A stretch of DNA of 64,000 nucleotides from the NCBI GenBank assembly GCA_003640645.1, contig QGHH01000002.1:24180-88179 (forward strand), read 5' to 3'. A program made the translations under genes and the position numbers. Source of the DNA: Fredinandcohnia aciditolerans. Its GTDB lineage: Bacteria > Bacillota > Bacilli > Bacillales > Bacillaceae_L. Below, piece by piece: positions 9,043-19,800 of the stretch. A model generated the notes under the pieces. The model ran no database searches and had not been told where the DNA came from. It saw nothing but the letters and a program-made list of their open reading frames with translations. How positions within the stretch are numbered: position 1 is the first letter of the stretch; every line of letters starts with the position of its first letter.

Positions 9043-10606
9043 TCTCACTGTACAGGTTTCTAATTTTTCACAAAGAAAGGGTGGCATGTGGTCACCTATT
9101 ACACTGGGCAGTGAACAGGCTATTCAGAAACAAAGAGAAGGTAACATAATTAGGGAAGTGGCTATTGCAAGCTGTCTATTGGCACTAAGCTTTTATCATC
9201 TTTCTTTCTATTTATTTAGGGCCAGGATGAACCTACCGCTTTTTCTAGGGATTTTTTGTTTTATTGTCTCCGTACGAACTCTTTTAGTAGGTGATATATT
9301 CTTCATGTATTTGTTTCCAGGTTTCCCCTGGGAGCTGAGTGTGAAAATCGAGTATTTAACTTCATACTTGGGATTAATGACAGTGTTTTTGTTTTTCGCA
9401 AACCTGTTTCCGAAGGAGACTCATAAGCTTGTTTTGTATATGACAGTCGCAGTATGCCTCGGGTTTAGTATGACTACACTGTTACCGGCTTATAAATTCA
9501 CCCATTATATTCAATACTTCCAGGCATATCTAATGGTCGTTTTCATTTACTTTACCTTTGTCATAGTAAAAGCGGCGATTAAAAAAAGAGAGGGAGCGCT
9601 GTTAAATCTAGTTTCCCTCGTGTGTTTAGTTTTGGCTGTTACAAATGATATTTTATACTACCAGCAGCTTTCGGATCGTCCGGATTTAACACCTATTGCG
9701 GCTGCCATCTTCTTATTGGCTCAAACCCTAGTTGTTTCGAAGAAGAGCTCGCAGGCAACGAAAAGGGTGGCTCAGCTTTCTGAGGAATTAACCATGGTGA
9801 ATCGTTCGCTAGAAAAGATGGTAGAAGAACGGACTCAAAAATTGGTGAAAAGCAATGCGCAACTCGAGCATATTGAAAAGACAAGAAAGGCTTTTTTCTC
9901 GGCCATTACGCATGAGTTGATGACCCCGATGCAATCGATTCGCGGCTATATTCAATTATTAGAAACTAGTGTGAAGGATGAAAAACAACAAAGATATTTA
10001 TCAATTATCAATGAAAAAACGCAGTTTCTTAACCATCTAATGAAGGATCTCATTTATTTAGCAAAAGTGGACGAAGGGCAGATTGAGTTTGCCTTTGAAG
10101 AGGTGGATTCGGTGATATTTCTTAACCATTTTTATCATCGCTATAAGCCTGATATTGAACAGGCTGGATTAGTAGCGGGTTTCGAGGTAACCGAAGTCCC
10201 TGAAAATGCCGTTTGTCTCGTTCGTGTCGACATGTTTCGGATGGAGCAGGTCTTTTCCAATTTAATTCATAATGCGATAAAATTCACCCCGGAGGGTAAG
10301 GCAATTACCATAAGGGGTAGCTATTCGATGGACTCTCGTTCGGATAAGAAGGAAGTGAACGGATTTTTAAAAGTTGAAATAGTCGACAATGGAATCGGGA
10401 TTGAGAAAGAAATCCTACCATTTGTGTTTGAACGGTTCGTGAAAGGGACCAATGAAATCGCCGCCCGCAAAGGCACGGGTTTAGGCCTGCCTATTAGTAA
10501 GGAAATTATTAAAAGGCATGGAGGTCAAATTACTGCAAATAACATCATGGGAAGTGGCAGCCGTTTTGTAATCAAACTTCCAGCCATTTTTTTAGTGGAG
10601 GATTGA
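8948..10606 (+). CDS. 7TM-DISM sensor histidine kinase, main part (frameshifted)
   Basis: This is a membrane sensor kinase. The frame starts with the end of the DISM sensing domain (ENGVVGTSR ... LTVQVSNFSQRKGGMW), then has seven hydrophobic segments (about 9150-9730), a coiled coil and a HisKA domain with the phospho-acceptor His in AITHELMTPMQSI (His codon 9911). An HATPase domain follows with NLIHNAIKFTPEG, DNGIGIEKEI and GTGLGLPISK. The TTG at 8948 is only the edge of the open frame, since the real start is at 8536 in another frame. The response regulator gene follows at once, so the two form a two-component system. Extracellular DISM domains are thought to bind carbohydrates or other small ligands, which suits the surface-protein surroundings. 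The ligand is unknown. Confidence 0.85.
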   Translation: MENGVVGTSRLDAQPKSYGKTVTFQPKGNAIDLTVQVSNFSQRKGGMWSPITLGSEQAIQKQREGNIIREVAIASCLLALSFYHLSFYLFRARMNLPLFLGIFCFIVSVRTLLVGDIFFMYLFPGFPWELSVKIEYLTSYLGLMTVFLFFANLFPKETHKLVLYMTVAVCLGFSMTTLLPAYKFTHYIQYFQAYLMVVFIYFTFVIVKAAIKKREGALLNLVSLVCLVLAVTNDILYYQQLSDRPDLTPIAAAIFLLAQTLVVSKKSSQATKRVAQLSEELTMVNRSLEKMVEERTQKLVKSNAQLEHIEKTRKAFFSAITHELMTPMQSIRGYIQLLETSVKDEKQQRYLSIINEKTQFLNHLMKDLIYLAKVDEGQIEFAFEEVDSVIFLNHFYHRYKPDIEQAGLVAGFEVTEVPENAVCLVRVDMFRMEQVFSNLIHNAIKFTPEGKAITIRGSYSMDSRSDKKEVNGFLKVEIVDNGIGIEKEILPFVFERFVKGTNEIAARKGTGLGLPISKEIIKRHGGQITANNIMGSGSRFVIKLPAIFLVED

Positions 10607-10610
10607 AGTG

Positions 10611-11282
10611 ATGAATCAAACAATCTTAATTATTGAAGATGATGTTGATATTTTAGAGTTCTTAGATGAATCTTTGACAATCCATCAATTCCAAACCATT
10701 ACGTCCTCAACTGGAAATGATGCGCTCAATTTATTGAGAGAACATAAGATTGACCTAGTCTTACTCGATGTGGAGCTACCTGATACAAATGGCTTTGAGT
10801 TGTGCAGGAAAATCCGCGAAGTTTCCACGATTCCAATTATTTTTGTGAGCTGTCGTGATGATGGAGCTGATATCATTCAAGGTTTAGAGCTTGGAGGAGA
10901 TGATTATGTGACAAAACCATTCGACCTCTTCCAGTTAATCGCACGAATCAAATCCAATCTTAGACGAATTCCCATTTTGCAGGAACTTCCGAAAGTAGAG
11001 AATGTGGAGATTAACTTTGCCTTACAACGGTTATTTATTAATAAGGAAGAAGTAAGTCTTTCAAGTAAAGAGTTTCAGTTATTTGCCGTGCTTTTTTCCA
11101 ACCCCTCCGAAGTATTTTCCCCATCTGATTTGTACTCATTAGTGTGGGGAGCGGATAGCCTTGGAGACATACGAACGCTTAAGGTCCATATTAGCCGTTT
11201 ACGAAAAAAACTAGAACAACATCCCAATAGTAATCTAACGATCCAAACAGTCAGAGGCAAGGGGTATAGCCTAACCATTTAA
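10611..11282 (+). CDS. OmpR-family response regulator
   Basis: The protein has a receiver domain with acidic residues EDD near the start, the phospho-accepting Asp in LLDVELPDTNG and the conserved Lys in VTKPFD. A winged-helix DNA-binding domain follows, ending RTLKVHISRLRKKL and VRGKGYSLTI. The ATG at 10611 is preferred over the GTG at 10608 because GGAGG (about 10597-10601) then has normal spacing. It lies 4 bases after the kinase stop codon and is surely its partner. Targets are not shown by sequence; the flanking LPxTA genes are candidates. Confidence 0.9.
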   Translation: MNQTILIIEDDVDILEFLDESLTIHQFQTITSSTGNDALNLLREHKIDLVLLDVELPDTNGFELCRKIREVSTIPIIFVSCRDDGADIIQGLELGGDDYVTKPFDLFQLIARIKSNLRRIPILQELPKVENVEINFALQRLFINKEEVSLSSKEFQLFAVLFSNPSEVFSPSDLYSLVWGADSLGDIRTLKVHISRLRKKLEQHPNSNLTIQTVRGKGYSLTI

Positions 11283-11285
11283 AAT

Positions 11286-11305
11286 GGGTCACGGGGCAGG
11301 TCCCA
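11286..11305. repeat. GGGAC palindromic repeat, degenerate copy
   Basis: GGGTCACGGGGCAGGTCCCA is a member of the dispersed intergenic family with the core GGGACCTGTCCC. Confidence 0.6.
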
Positions 11306-11326
11306 TAAGGCAACTCATAGTCCCAC

Positions 11327-11363
11327 AAAAAAGCCTATCTTTCGATAGAAAGATAGGCTTTTT
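11327..11363. terminator. Bidirectional terminator between convergent genes
   Basis: AAAAAAGCCTATCTTTC (11327-11343) pairs with GAAAGATAGGCTTTTT (11348-11363) over a GATA loop. T-runs exist on both strands, serving the response regulator and the SGNH hydrolase genes. Confidence 0.9.
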
Positions 11364-11364
11364 A

Positions 11365-12735
11365 TTAAGCTGTTCTATTTCTTCTCACGTACACAAACAA
11401 TAAGGCTGAGCCGAATAGAAGAGTTGCGATTCCAATCGCAAGCATATTATAGAGTGGACTTGCAGTGTTAGGTAGCTTTGGACCTGATTTTGTTTCTGTT
11501 TTTTCAGGTGTTACTTTTTGCTCATCCTTAACAGGCTCTTCTTTTTTAGGATCTTCCTTAGGGTCTTCTGCTGGTGGCTCCTCATTCACTGGAGGCTCTT
11601 CAACAGGAGGTTCCTCGACCGGCGGCTCCTCTACTGGCGGTTCTTCAACCGGTGGAACAATATTTTTCACCTCAATGGAAGCGACCTTCTCCTCACCATT
11701 TCCGCTCAACACATAAACTGTGTAGAATCCATTTTCAGTTACTTCAAACACTGGATTGTCTAACGCAATTTCATTACCTTCTGTTTCAAAATCCTCTACA
11801 GGCAATTCACCCGGAAGCCATTTTAACTCCAAGACTTCTTCGTGGTTTGTAGCAACATTTATTGTGATAGGGCCTTCAGTAGATTCCGTCGGTGTAGCAG
11901 TTAATAGGATTTCCAGTTCAGGAAGTTCTGGCGGCAACAATGAAAGTAATACTTGGTCCGCTAATGCAGCCAAAGCCTTTTGGCCATCAACGGTAGGGTG
12001 TACATCAGGAAAAGGTAGTATGTAAGCAGCTTGTTTTCCATTATAAGCCGAATAAGCATCTACTAAAAACGTTCCAGGTACACTAGCTGCAACTGGTGCG
12101 ATTACCTTTTGATTCACATTTGTGATAATCATTTCGCCCATCGTATGTAAATTCGGCACGATTTGTTCGATATGTGCACCAAATGGGTTATAGGCGTTAT
12201 AGAAGAGAATTGGTGCTTCTTGATTCACCCCACGAATGGCACCCATAATTTGTGCGAGATTACTAGCTAATTGAAGAGAAGCAGCTTCAATCTTTTTTGT
12301 AATTTCCGCTATTTTTTCTGGCGTTAACGATTGTCCTTCTTTAATGAGCGTCGAAACGTCGGCCGCCTGAAGCAAGTCATTGTTTCCGATATTTAGCGTA
12401 ATGACATCAGCTTGAGCGATTGCTGGTAGATACGAAGGGTTGTTTTTGATCGCATCTAGCAATTGACCCGAAGTCCAACCAGGAAAACTCAAGTTTGTGA
12501 CATCAAACCCACCATCTAGTATATAATTCGGGAATGCATGTGAGGATGGCTTTGATTTATCTGCATTCTCCCCCTCATAGAGATTCCATCCAAAGGTGAT
12601 TGAATCACCGAGTGCTACTAGAGATGGCTTGTCCACCGGTACTTCGTCAGCAAACGCCATAGGTGCTACTACAGTTTGAAACAATAAAACGAGTAAAAAT
12701 AAGATACTAAGTTTTTTCTTTTTAAAAAAATGCAT
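11365..12735 (-). CDS. Sortase-anchored SGNH/GDSL hydrolase (LPNTA)
   Basis: This is a wall-anchored esterase or lipase of the SGNH hydrolase fold. A signal peptide ends near AFA-DE (residue 29). The catalytic Ser45 sits in LVALGDSITFG, the Asn of block III in LNIGNNDL, and the Asp/His of block V in PDVHPTVDGQ. Behind the catalytic domain are an Ig-like beta domain, a proline-rich spacer of EEPPV repeats, LPNTA, a hydrophobic segment and RRNRTA. GGAGG precedes the ATG. LPNTA is the class D type of sorting signal, shared with three other proteins here. The natural ester substrate is not visible; acyl groups on wall polymers or host glycans are possibilities. Confidence 0.9.
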   Translation of the reverse strand: MHFFKKKKLSILFLLVLLFQTVVAPMAFADEVPVDKPSLVALGDSITFGWNLYEGENADKSKPSSHAFPNYILDGGFDVTNLSFPGWTSGQLLDAIKNNPSYLPAIAQADVITLNIGNNDLLQAADVSTLIKEGQSLTPEKIAEITKKIEAASLQLASNLAQIMGAIRGVNQEAPILFYNAYNPFGAHIEQIVPNLHTMGEMIITNVNQKVIAPVAASVPGTFLVDAYSAYNGKQAAYILPFPDVHPTVDGQKALAALADQVLLSLLPPELPELEILLTATPTESTEGPITINVATNHEEVLELKWLPGELPVEDFETEGNEIALDNPVFEVTENGFYTVYVLSGNGEEKVASIEVKNIVPPVEEPPVEEPPVEEPPVEEPPVNEEPPAEDPKEDPKKEEPVKDEQKVTPEKTETKSGPKLPNTASPLYNMLAIGIATLLFGSALLFVYVRRNRTA

Positions 12736-12881
12736 CTAACGTCCTCCTTCTTTAGTAATAGAGTTATAGTCTTTTATAGTTTATTTGTAATTTTCAGAAC
12801 CATCAATGTAAACCGTTCGCTAAATTCATACAAAATATTACAAAAAATTGTATTTTCTTTGTTGAAAATCGACGAAATTCA

Positions 12882-12910
12882 GTGGGACAAGGGACCTGTC
12901 CCTCCATCCC
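12882..12910. repeat. GGGAC palindromic repeat
   Basis: The segment contains TGGGACAAGGGACCTGTCCC and ends ...CCATCCC. It is one of the best copies of the family. Confidence 0.75.
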
Positions 12911-13041
12911 AGACGTAGCGAGAATGAAATTCGAGCGGAGTATGGCATGTTTTAAAGGAAAGGGACAGTAAAGTCTTGACCTTCCATTCCCCTTAATCTA
13001 CTACCTGTACCCACAGCACTTCATCCCTTTACACTATTGCA

Positions 13042-13068
13042 GGGTCAAGGGACCTGTCCCTTTGACTC
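13042..13068. repeat. GGGAC palindromic repeat
   Basis: The segment reads GGGTCAAGGGACCTGTCCC followed by TTTGACTC. Outer arms (GTCAAGG / CTTTGAC) extend the palindrome. Confidence 0.75.
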
Positions 13069-13323
13069 ATTTGTTTATCCTTCTATTGGACTAATACGAC
13101 AAATTGTAACAAAACTCACGCTAGTTTTGGCTGAATTTTCCTATGACTTTTAGCGCTAGTTCCATAAATAGTAATTTAGTATAGTTTGAATATCCCGAAA
13201 ATTTTGTAATGTTTTGGGGTCGAAATTTCCGTGAGGGGGGACTATTTAGAAGATTTACTAGTCTTGGAATTTCATGGGACAAGATGGCAGGTCTAGTGTC
13301 CCGATTTAAAAGGGAGGATGAAA

Positions 13324-16300
13324 ATGGGGAAGAGAATCACGGCATTATTACTAGTTTTACTATTAGCATTTAGCGGTAGCGCGTTTGCGGTTACGGGTGG
13401 CATTACGCCAGCTCAGCTAGATGCACAGAAACCAAAACAAGAAAACACCGATTTAAAAGCGACAAATCTACAAAACATCGATCCTGATCAAGAGGTTCGT
13501 GTCGTGGTAGAAATGGAAGGCGATGCCCCGGTTGAGGTAGCAACAAAACAGGGGAAAAAGTACGATAAGCTTTCAAAAGGTCAAAGAAAACAATTAGAGA
13601 AGGCTGCAAAAAACAAGAAAAAGACAGCTAAAGATAAAATCAAAGGGAAGAAAATCAACATTAAATATGAGCAAGAATTCGATGCGATTGTGAACGGATT
13701 CAGCGGTAAGGTAAAATATGCGGATATCGCAAAAATCGCAGAAGTTCCTGAAGTAAAAGAAGTTTACATCGCAACGGAATACAAAATTCCAAATGAAGAA
13801 CCAGATATGAAATACAGTAAAGAGCTTGTACAGGCTCAACAAGCGTGGAGAGACTATGGTTTCAAGGGAGAAGGTATGGTAGTCGGAATCATTGACTCTG
13901 GTATCGACCCTTCTCACAAAGACATGATCCTATCTGATAATTCAACAGCAAAACTTACCCAAGCTGAAGTCGGCAGCGACATCTCTGAATTCGATCTTCC
14001 AGGTAAGTATTGGAATGAAAAAGTTCCTTATGGTTGGAACTACATGGATGGCAATGATGATATCCTCGACGATGATGTCGACACTGGCATGCACGGAATG
14101 CACGTTGCTGGAACAGTAGCGGCTAACGGTGATGAAGAAAACGGCGGCATTAAAGGTGTAGCTCCAGAAGCACAATTACTTGCTCTACGTGTATTTGGTG
14201 AAGGAGTGCCATCAACATATGGCGATATCTACATCAAGGCAATTGATGATGCACTTAAACTAGGTGCAGACGTTCTGAACATGAGTCTTGGATCGACAGC
14301 TGGATTCGTAGATTCAGATTCTCCTGAGCAACAAGCAGTTAAGCGTGCGGTTGACAATGGAGTGGTTGTGTCCATTTCAGCTGGTAACTCTGCACTCTTT
14401 GCAGACGGATATTTTTATCCATATGCTTCAAATCCTGATTATGGGGTTGTAGGTTCACCAAGTGTTTCCTTTGATTCGATTTCAGTCGCATCTTTTGAAA
14501 ATACATTCCTAACCACAGACCAAGCGACAGCTAAAATTGGTGAAGGTGACGCAGAACCGGTTGCATTCTTATCTGCAGGCCAAACACCTCCTGAAGTTGG
14601 GACAAGCTTTGAATTAGTTCATGCTGGTATTGGAGCACCTGAGGATTTCGAAGGTAAAGATGTAAACGGAAAATTTGCGTTAATCCAACGCGGTACTTTA
14701 GATTTCGTTACAAAAGCTCTAAACGCTCAACAGGCTGGAGCAGCAGGGGTTATCATCTACAACAACACGGATGGAACTGTAAATATGGCATCAGACCAGG
14801 CGATTACGATTCCACAATTATTTATGTTAAAAGCAGATGGAGACCGCTTTGCAGCAGCACTTCAAGATGGACAAACTGTAGAAATCGCATTCAATGGTGA
14901 AAAAACGTCTCTACCTAATGTGGATTCTGGAAAAATGAGTGCGTTCACTTCTTGGGGTATTACGCCAAACCTTGATTTCAAACCAGAAATCACAGCACCA
15001 GGTGGACAAATTTACTCAACGGCTGACCATAATGAATACCAAACGATGAGTGGTACATCAATGGCAGCACCGCATGTATCTGGCGGATCCGCACTAGTAT
15101 TAGAACGTGTTGACCAGGAATTTGGTCTTCAAAATGCAGACAGATCTAAGTTTGCTAAAAAATTATTATTAAACACAGCAAAACCAGTTGAGTTTGACGG
15201 AGCACTTGTTTCTCCACGTCGTCAAGGTGCAGGTTTAATGCAACTTCATGCAGCATTATCAACTCCTGTAACGGTGACGGATTCTACAACTGGCGAAGCA
15301 AAGGTAGCACTTAAAGAAGTAAAAGGGAATACAGTTACATTTACACTAACAGCAGAAAATCACTCTGATGAAGCAGTTTCATATGAAGTAAGTGCAAATG
15401 CACAAACAGACACGCCTGTTAATGGAGGCGGTGTGTTAGTATCAGCACCTAACTTATTCGGAGCTACGGATTTAGGAAACATTGCAACAGTTAACGGTCA
15501 AGCTACAAGCACAATAGAAGTACCAGCAAACGGTACTAAAACATTTGATGTATCGATTGATGTGAGTGACGTAGATGCAGATTTAAAATCAATTTTTACA
15601 AATGGCTATTGGTTAGAGGGTTTTGTAAAATTAACGGACCCAACTGACACAAATCCAGAATTAGTTGTACCATATGTTGGCTTCAAAGGCGATTGGACAG
15701 CAGCACCAATCTTTGACACGCCAGCTTGGGATCCAACATCATTCTATGGAAATTCAGGTGTTCTAACTCATACGGGTGGAGGCAACTATAATTTCTTAGG
15801 TGTCGACCAAGCGACAGGTGATCTTAATCCAGACCTTATCGCGATATCACCAAATGGTGACGGAACAAATGACAGTGCAACTTACCTATTCTCGTTAGTA
15901 CGTAATGCAAAAGATTTAAAACTAAGCGTAGTAAATAAAGATGGTAAAGTAGTTAAAGAAATCGCATCTGAAGTGGATGTACGTAAGAACTATTATGACG
16001 CTGGCAGAGGAACAATGTACTACCTCATCTCCGACTGGACATGGGATGGTACAATGCATAACGGCAAAAAAGCTCCAGATGGTCAATACTTCTTACAAGC
16101 GGTTGCCACTCTTGACTATGAAGGTGCAAAAGCGCAAACTCTAACATTCCCAGTGAAGTTAGATGTAACAACACCTAAAGTAAAAACAAAGCTAGAAAAA
16201 GACGGTAAAACAGTATCAGTCGATGTTTCAGACAAAACAAGTGGCATTGCTTCTTGGACAGTATTAGTAGACGGTCAATCTGTTCTTGACGCACCATACG

Positions 16301-16455
16301 TAAACGGTGAAACACAACACGTCTTTGCTGACGCACTAGACAAAGACCAAACCGTAACAATCGTTGCAGTCGACAACGCAGGTAACGTAACAACAAACGA
16401 CGTAAAAATCGGAAGCAAAGGCAACAACGGAAACACAGGAAACAAGAAAAACTAA
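13324..16455 (+). CDS. Extracellular subtilisin-like serine protease (Vpr-like)
   Basis: This is a secreted S8 protease. It has a signal peptide (LLLVLLLAFSGSAFA), an I9-type propeptide and a catalytic domain with Asp191 (GIIDSGIDPSH), His257 (GMHGMHVAGT) and Ser579 (SGTSMAAPHVSGG). A protease-associated domain (GKFALIQRGTLDF...QQAGAAGVIIYNN) is inserted between His and Ser. FN3-like and FlgD-Ig-like modules (ISPNGDGTND ... APDGQYFLQA) make up the C-terminus. There is no sorting signal. A more upstream ATG at 13318 touches GGGAGG (13312-13317), so the ATG at 13324 with six bases of spacing is preferred. The layout matches the Vpr-type minor extracellular proteases of Bacillus. Beyond general protein breakdown it could process surface proteins encoded nearby, which is inference. 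Confidence 0.92.
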   Translation: MGKRITALLLVLLLAFSGSAFAVTGGITPAQLDAQKPKQENTDLKATNLQNIDPDQEVRVVVEMEGDAPVEVATKQGKKYDKLSKGQRKQLEKAAKNKKKTAKDKIKGKKINIKYEQEFDAIVNGFSGKVKYADIAKIAEVPEVKEVYIATEYKIPNEEPDMKYSKELVQAQQAWRDYGFKGEGMVVGIIDSGIDPSHKDMILSDNSTAKLTQAEVGSDISEFDLPGKYWNEKVPYGWNYMDGNDDILDDDVDTGMHGMHVAGTVAANGDEENGGIKGVAPEAQLLALRVFGEGVPSTYGDIYIKAIDDALKLGADVLNMSLGSTAGFVDSDSPEQQAVKRAVDNGVVVSISAGNSALFADGYFYPYASNPDYGVVGSPSVSFDSISVASFENTFLTTDQATAKIGEGDAEPVAFLSAGQTPPEVGTSFELVHAGIGAPEDFEGKDVNGKFALIQRGTLDFVTKALNAQQAGAAGVIIYNNTDGTVNMASDQAITIPQLFMLKADGDRFAAALQDGQTVEIAFNGEKTSLPNVDSGKMSAFTSWGITPNLDFKPEITAPGGQIYSTADHNEYQTMSGTSMAAPHVSGGSALVLERVDQEFGLQNADRSKFAKKLLLNTAKPVEFDGALVSPRRQGAGLMQLHAALSTPVTVTDSTTGEAKVALKEVKGNTVTFTLTAENHSDEAVSYEVSANAQTDTPVNGGGVLVSAPNLFGATDLGNIATVNGQATSTIEVPANGTKTFDVSIDVSDVDADLKSIFTNGYWLEGFVKLTDPTDTNPELVVPYVGFKGDWTAAPIFDTPAWDPTSFYGNSGVLTHTGGGNYNFLGVDQATGDLNPDLIAISPNGDGTNDSATYLFSLVRNAKDLKLSVVNKDGKVVKEIASEVDVRKNYYDAGRGTMYYLISDWTWDGTMHNGKKAPDGQYFLQAVATLDYEGAKAQTLTFPVKLDVTTPKVKTKLEKDGKTVSVDVSDKTSGIASWTVLVDGQSVLDAPYVNGETQHVFADALDKDQTVTIVAVDNAGNVTTNDVKIGSKGNNGNTGNKKN

Positions 16456-16530
16456 ATAATGCGGGGTGGCCCAGCGGTTTGTCCAACCGGATCCAGGGCT
16501 AAGTACCAAGGGGTCTTTGCCCCACCAAAA

Positions 16531-16558
16531 GTGGGACACAGGGACAGGTCCCTCGCCC
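16531..16558. repeat. GGGAC palindromic repeat
   Basis: The segment reads GTGGGACACAGGGACAGGTC and continues CCTCGCCC. It lies in the 16456-16853 space after the subtilase gene. Confidence 0.75.
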
Positions 16559-16577
16559 TACAATAAATTCCAGAAGG

Positions 16578-16611
16578 ACTAGCAATCATATCATTGATTG
16601 CTAGTTTTTTT
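16578..16611 (+). terminator. Terminator after subtilase gene
   Basis: ACTAGCAATCA (16578-16588) pairs with TGATTGCTAGT (16595-16605), followed by a run of T. The preceding 16456-16530 stretch is GC-rich with no recognised feature. Confidence 0.85.
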
Positions 16612-16702
16612 ATCTCTTCATCTACTAAAAAACTAGCATGGGCCTAGTCCGAAAAATTGCTATAACGCAATCCTTCCAGTTAGAGGAGCAACACCAATTT
16701 TT

Positions 16703-16730
16703 GGTCACGGGGACAGGTCCCTTGTCCCAA
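16703..16730. repeat. GGGAC palindromic repeat, inverted orientation
   Basis: The segment contains GGGGACAGGTCCCTTGTCCC, the reverse complement of the form at 12882. Confidence 0.75.
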
Positions 16731-16853
16731 ATATTTCACCCGCCGAAATATGTTAAATATAGGAAAATTTATATATTATTTTCATAATTGCTAATATATA
16801 ATAATCTGGATGGTTTTCTATTATTATGGTAATTCCGGTAGGAGGAAGAAAGA

Positions 16854-19800
16854 ATGCGTAATCGAAAATGGCTGCATGTAAGTATGGTACTAGTATTACT
16901 GCTTTCGCTCGTGAGTCCATTGACCATCAGTAAGACTCATGCGCAAAACAAGCTAAGCCAAGTAAGTTTGACAGAAACAGAGAATGGCATTACGTTATCG
17001 TGGGAAGCATCACTCCCGCAAAATGAAGAAATCACAAGCTATCAACTTAGTAAAAATGGACAAGTAACCAAAATAGAGCCAACTGTCCAAAATGTAAATG
17101 GAGACATCAAACAGTATTCATATGAGGACACAGAAATTGAGTCAAACACCATATATACATATGAAATCACAGCAGTGACTTCTTCTGAAAATCTACTAAC
17201 AAGTGAAAAAGTAGTGTTCAATTCCGGAGAACCTCAGCAAGAAAATGGGGAAAAAACGGAACAGGAAGAAGCAGGAGAACCGACTGAGGCAGCAAAAACA
17301 CCAGAAACTCAAGATTCAGTAAAAGCTTCAACTACTCCAGAAACACAGGAACTTGTTGAACCAACAGAACCGCCTGCAGTGGAAGCTACAAAGGAACCTG
17401 TGGTAACAAATATCAAAGTTTCCACTAATAATGGAAACATCCCATGGGAATTTGATTTCTCTATCATAGGAGTTAGTGAAAATGTAACATACGTCGAATA
17501 CTACGGTTACTTAGACGATGAGGGTTATTTTGTTGATTTTGACAAAGAGACTAAGAATCTAGAACTACCAATCGGAACCTATGAACTTAACACATACAAT
17601 AGTTCAACAGACGAAGAGATCACAGCTGAATTCAAGGTGGAAAGTGAGCGCGACTACCTAACAAATCCAATTGAGATTCTTTTAGACGATGAAAAACTAA
17701 TCATTAAAAAGGAATTGTACGTCGATGGCGTTACAGAAAAGTCCATTTCAATCTCTTGGGAAGAACCATGGGACGAAACGGATTTTGATAAATACCGAGT
17801 GTACCTCGATAACAAAGCAGTAGAAACGATTACAGATCCATATTCTACAACTTACACGTACACAGACCTTTTACAAGAAACGGCCTATCAATTAAAAGTT
17901 GATATTTTCTACAAGGATGGCACCATTGAGACAATCGAAGCCGAAGCGGTTACGACTGCACCACCTGCAGGAGAAAAGGTCACATTTAAAGATGAAAATC
18001 TAAAAACGGCCGTCGCGGATGCGTTAAAAATCTATCACCGTGACATCCATGTGGATGATATGAAAAGATTAACATCGTTTGATGCGAGCTATTTAGAAAT
18101 CAAAGACTTAACTGGACTTGAGCAGGCAACAAATCTTGTAGACCTTATGTTAAGCGGTAATGAAATAAAGGATATAGCACCAATTAAAAATCTGGAACAA
18201 CTTGTGTACCTTGATTTAGATGTAAACCAGATTTCTAGTATTGAAATCCTAGCAAACTTGGAAAATCTCGATTCAGTTTATGTAGCGTATAACGAACTAG
18301 AAGATATCAAAGTGTTGCTTGAATTACCGAATTTAACTTACGCAACTGTGTTTGGAAACCCGAGTCTTGATTTTACAAAAGGATCCGAGGACATGGAAGT
18401 CATTAAAGAATTGTACCTAAATGGCGTCTATGTAGAGTGGAGTGACTTTGAGCACGAGATTCAAGTGACGGATGTAACTGAATCTACAGTTGAAGTGGGG
18501 TTCAACTTTTCAGAAGTAGTGGATAACATTACAAAGTACATTATCTATGTAAATGGTGATCAAGTTGGAGAAACACCTGCATCCAAGCCATTTTACAAGC
18601 TAACAGGTCTTGCACCTTTAACGGATCTTGATATCAGTGTTGAAGGAGTGGACGAGGACGGCTTTATATGGGGAAATGCTTATACGTATGTATCAACGCC
18701 ACCGACTCCATCAGGCGAACTAGTTCAATTTGCTGACCCAGCTTTAGAAGATGCGGTGAGAGATGCGTTACGCATTAATTCACGTGATATCGTTGAAAGT
18801 GATTTAACCATTTTAACAAGTCTTGATGCAACAGACAGAGGCATTACTGACTTAACTGGGTTGGAACAAGCGGTTCATCTTGAGGAATTGACATTAGATT
18901 CAAATGAGATCACAAACCTTGAAGCGCTAATAAGCCTATCGAATCTAGCCTATTTATCTGCAATCAACAATGATATCTCAGACATTACTCCATTGAAAAA
19001 TTTAGCAAACTTACAGATGCTGACCCTTGATTGGAATAATATTGAGGATATTGGCGCTCTATCAGAACTTACAAACCTATTATTTGTATCATTACAGAAC
19101 AATAAAATAAAGGATATTTCTGCATTAGAAAACGTAAATATCGAGTACCTTAATCTGGGATACAATGAAATTACGGATATTTCTAGTCTGCTAACGTTAC
19201 CGAATTTAGTGTTTGTACTAATCCTGAATAATGCACTTGATCTCACGCCGGGTTCTGAGACACTATCAATCATTAAAGAACTCGAGGAAAAGGAGGTACT
19301 TGTATTATATGAATACGTCGATATTTCCATTGATCGAGTTTCAGATTCAGAAATCGAATTAAGTTGGAAGCCTGTCACAACCGATGATTTTGAAGACTTT
19401 ACCTATATGGTCTTTGTGAATGGGGAAATGGTGATAGAAGAAACAAAGGATACAAGTTACCTATTAAGGGACCTTACGCCTGATACAGAATATACCATCG
19501 AAATCATGGGGTATGACGAAAACAACGAGGATCGCTTCATTCTTGGAACAACTTTAGTCACAACAGAAGCTGCGGTGGATGAGCCAGGTGAAGAACCAGG
19601 TGAAGAAACAGATCCTGAAAATGGCGAAACACCTGAAGAACAACCAGGTGATGACCAAGACGAAGTAACAACTCCAGGTAAAAATACAGAGAATGGCAAC
19701 ACGCCAAAAGAAACAAACGATAAAAATCAAGACAAAAAGAACGACAACAAGAAAAACGATGACAAGAAGCTTCCGAAAACAGCAACAGATAGCTACAACA

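Larger units (their letters stand above)
12736..13323. other. Intergenic region with GGGAC palindromic repeats
   Basis: This space separates the divergent SGNH hydrolase and subtilase genes. It must hold both promoters, but no strong -35/-10 pair stands out. It contains three members of the dispersed repeat: 12882-12910, 13042-13068 and a degenerate copy at 13274-13303 just before the subtilase ribosome binding site. No small gene could be supported. Confidence 0.6.

Noticed and set aside
11465-11852. Three plus-strand open frames opposite the SGNH hydrolase tail
   Set aside because: They are shadows of the proline-rich repeat, whose reverse strand reads as Gly/Ser or Arg/Leu-rich frames.
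16456-16530. GC-rich stretch after the subtilase gene considered as a structured RNA
   Set aside because: Only short, weak pairings such as GGTT/AACC could be drawn, and no known RNA motif was recognised.
16175-16539. Minus-strand frames over the end of the subtilase gene
   Set aside because: There is no ribosome binding site, the composition is repetitive Cys/Arg/Leu, and they overlap a clear gene.
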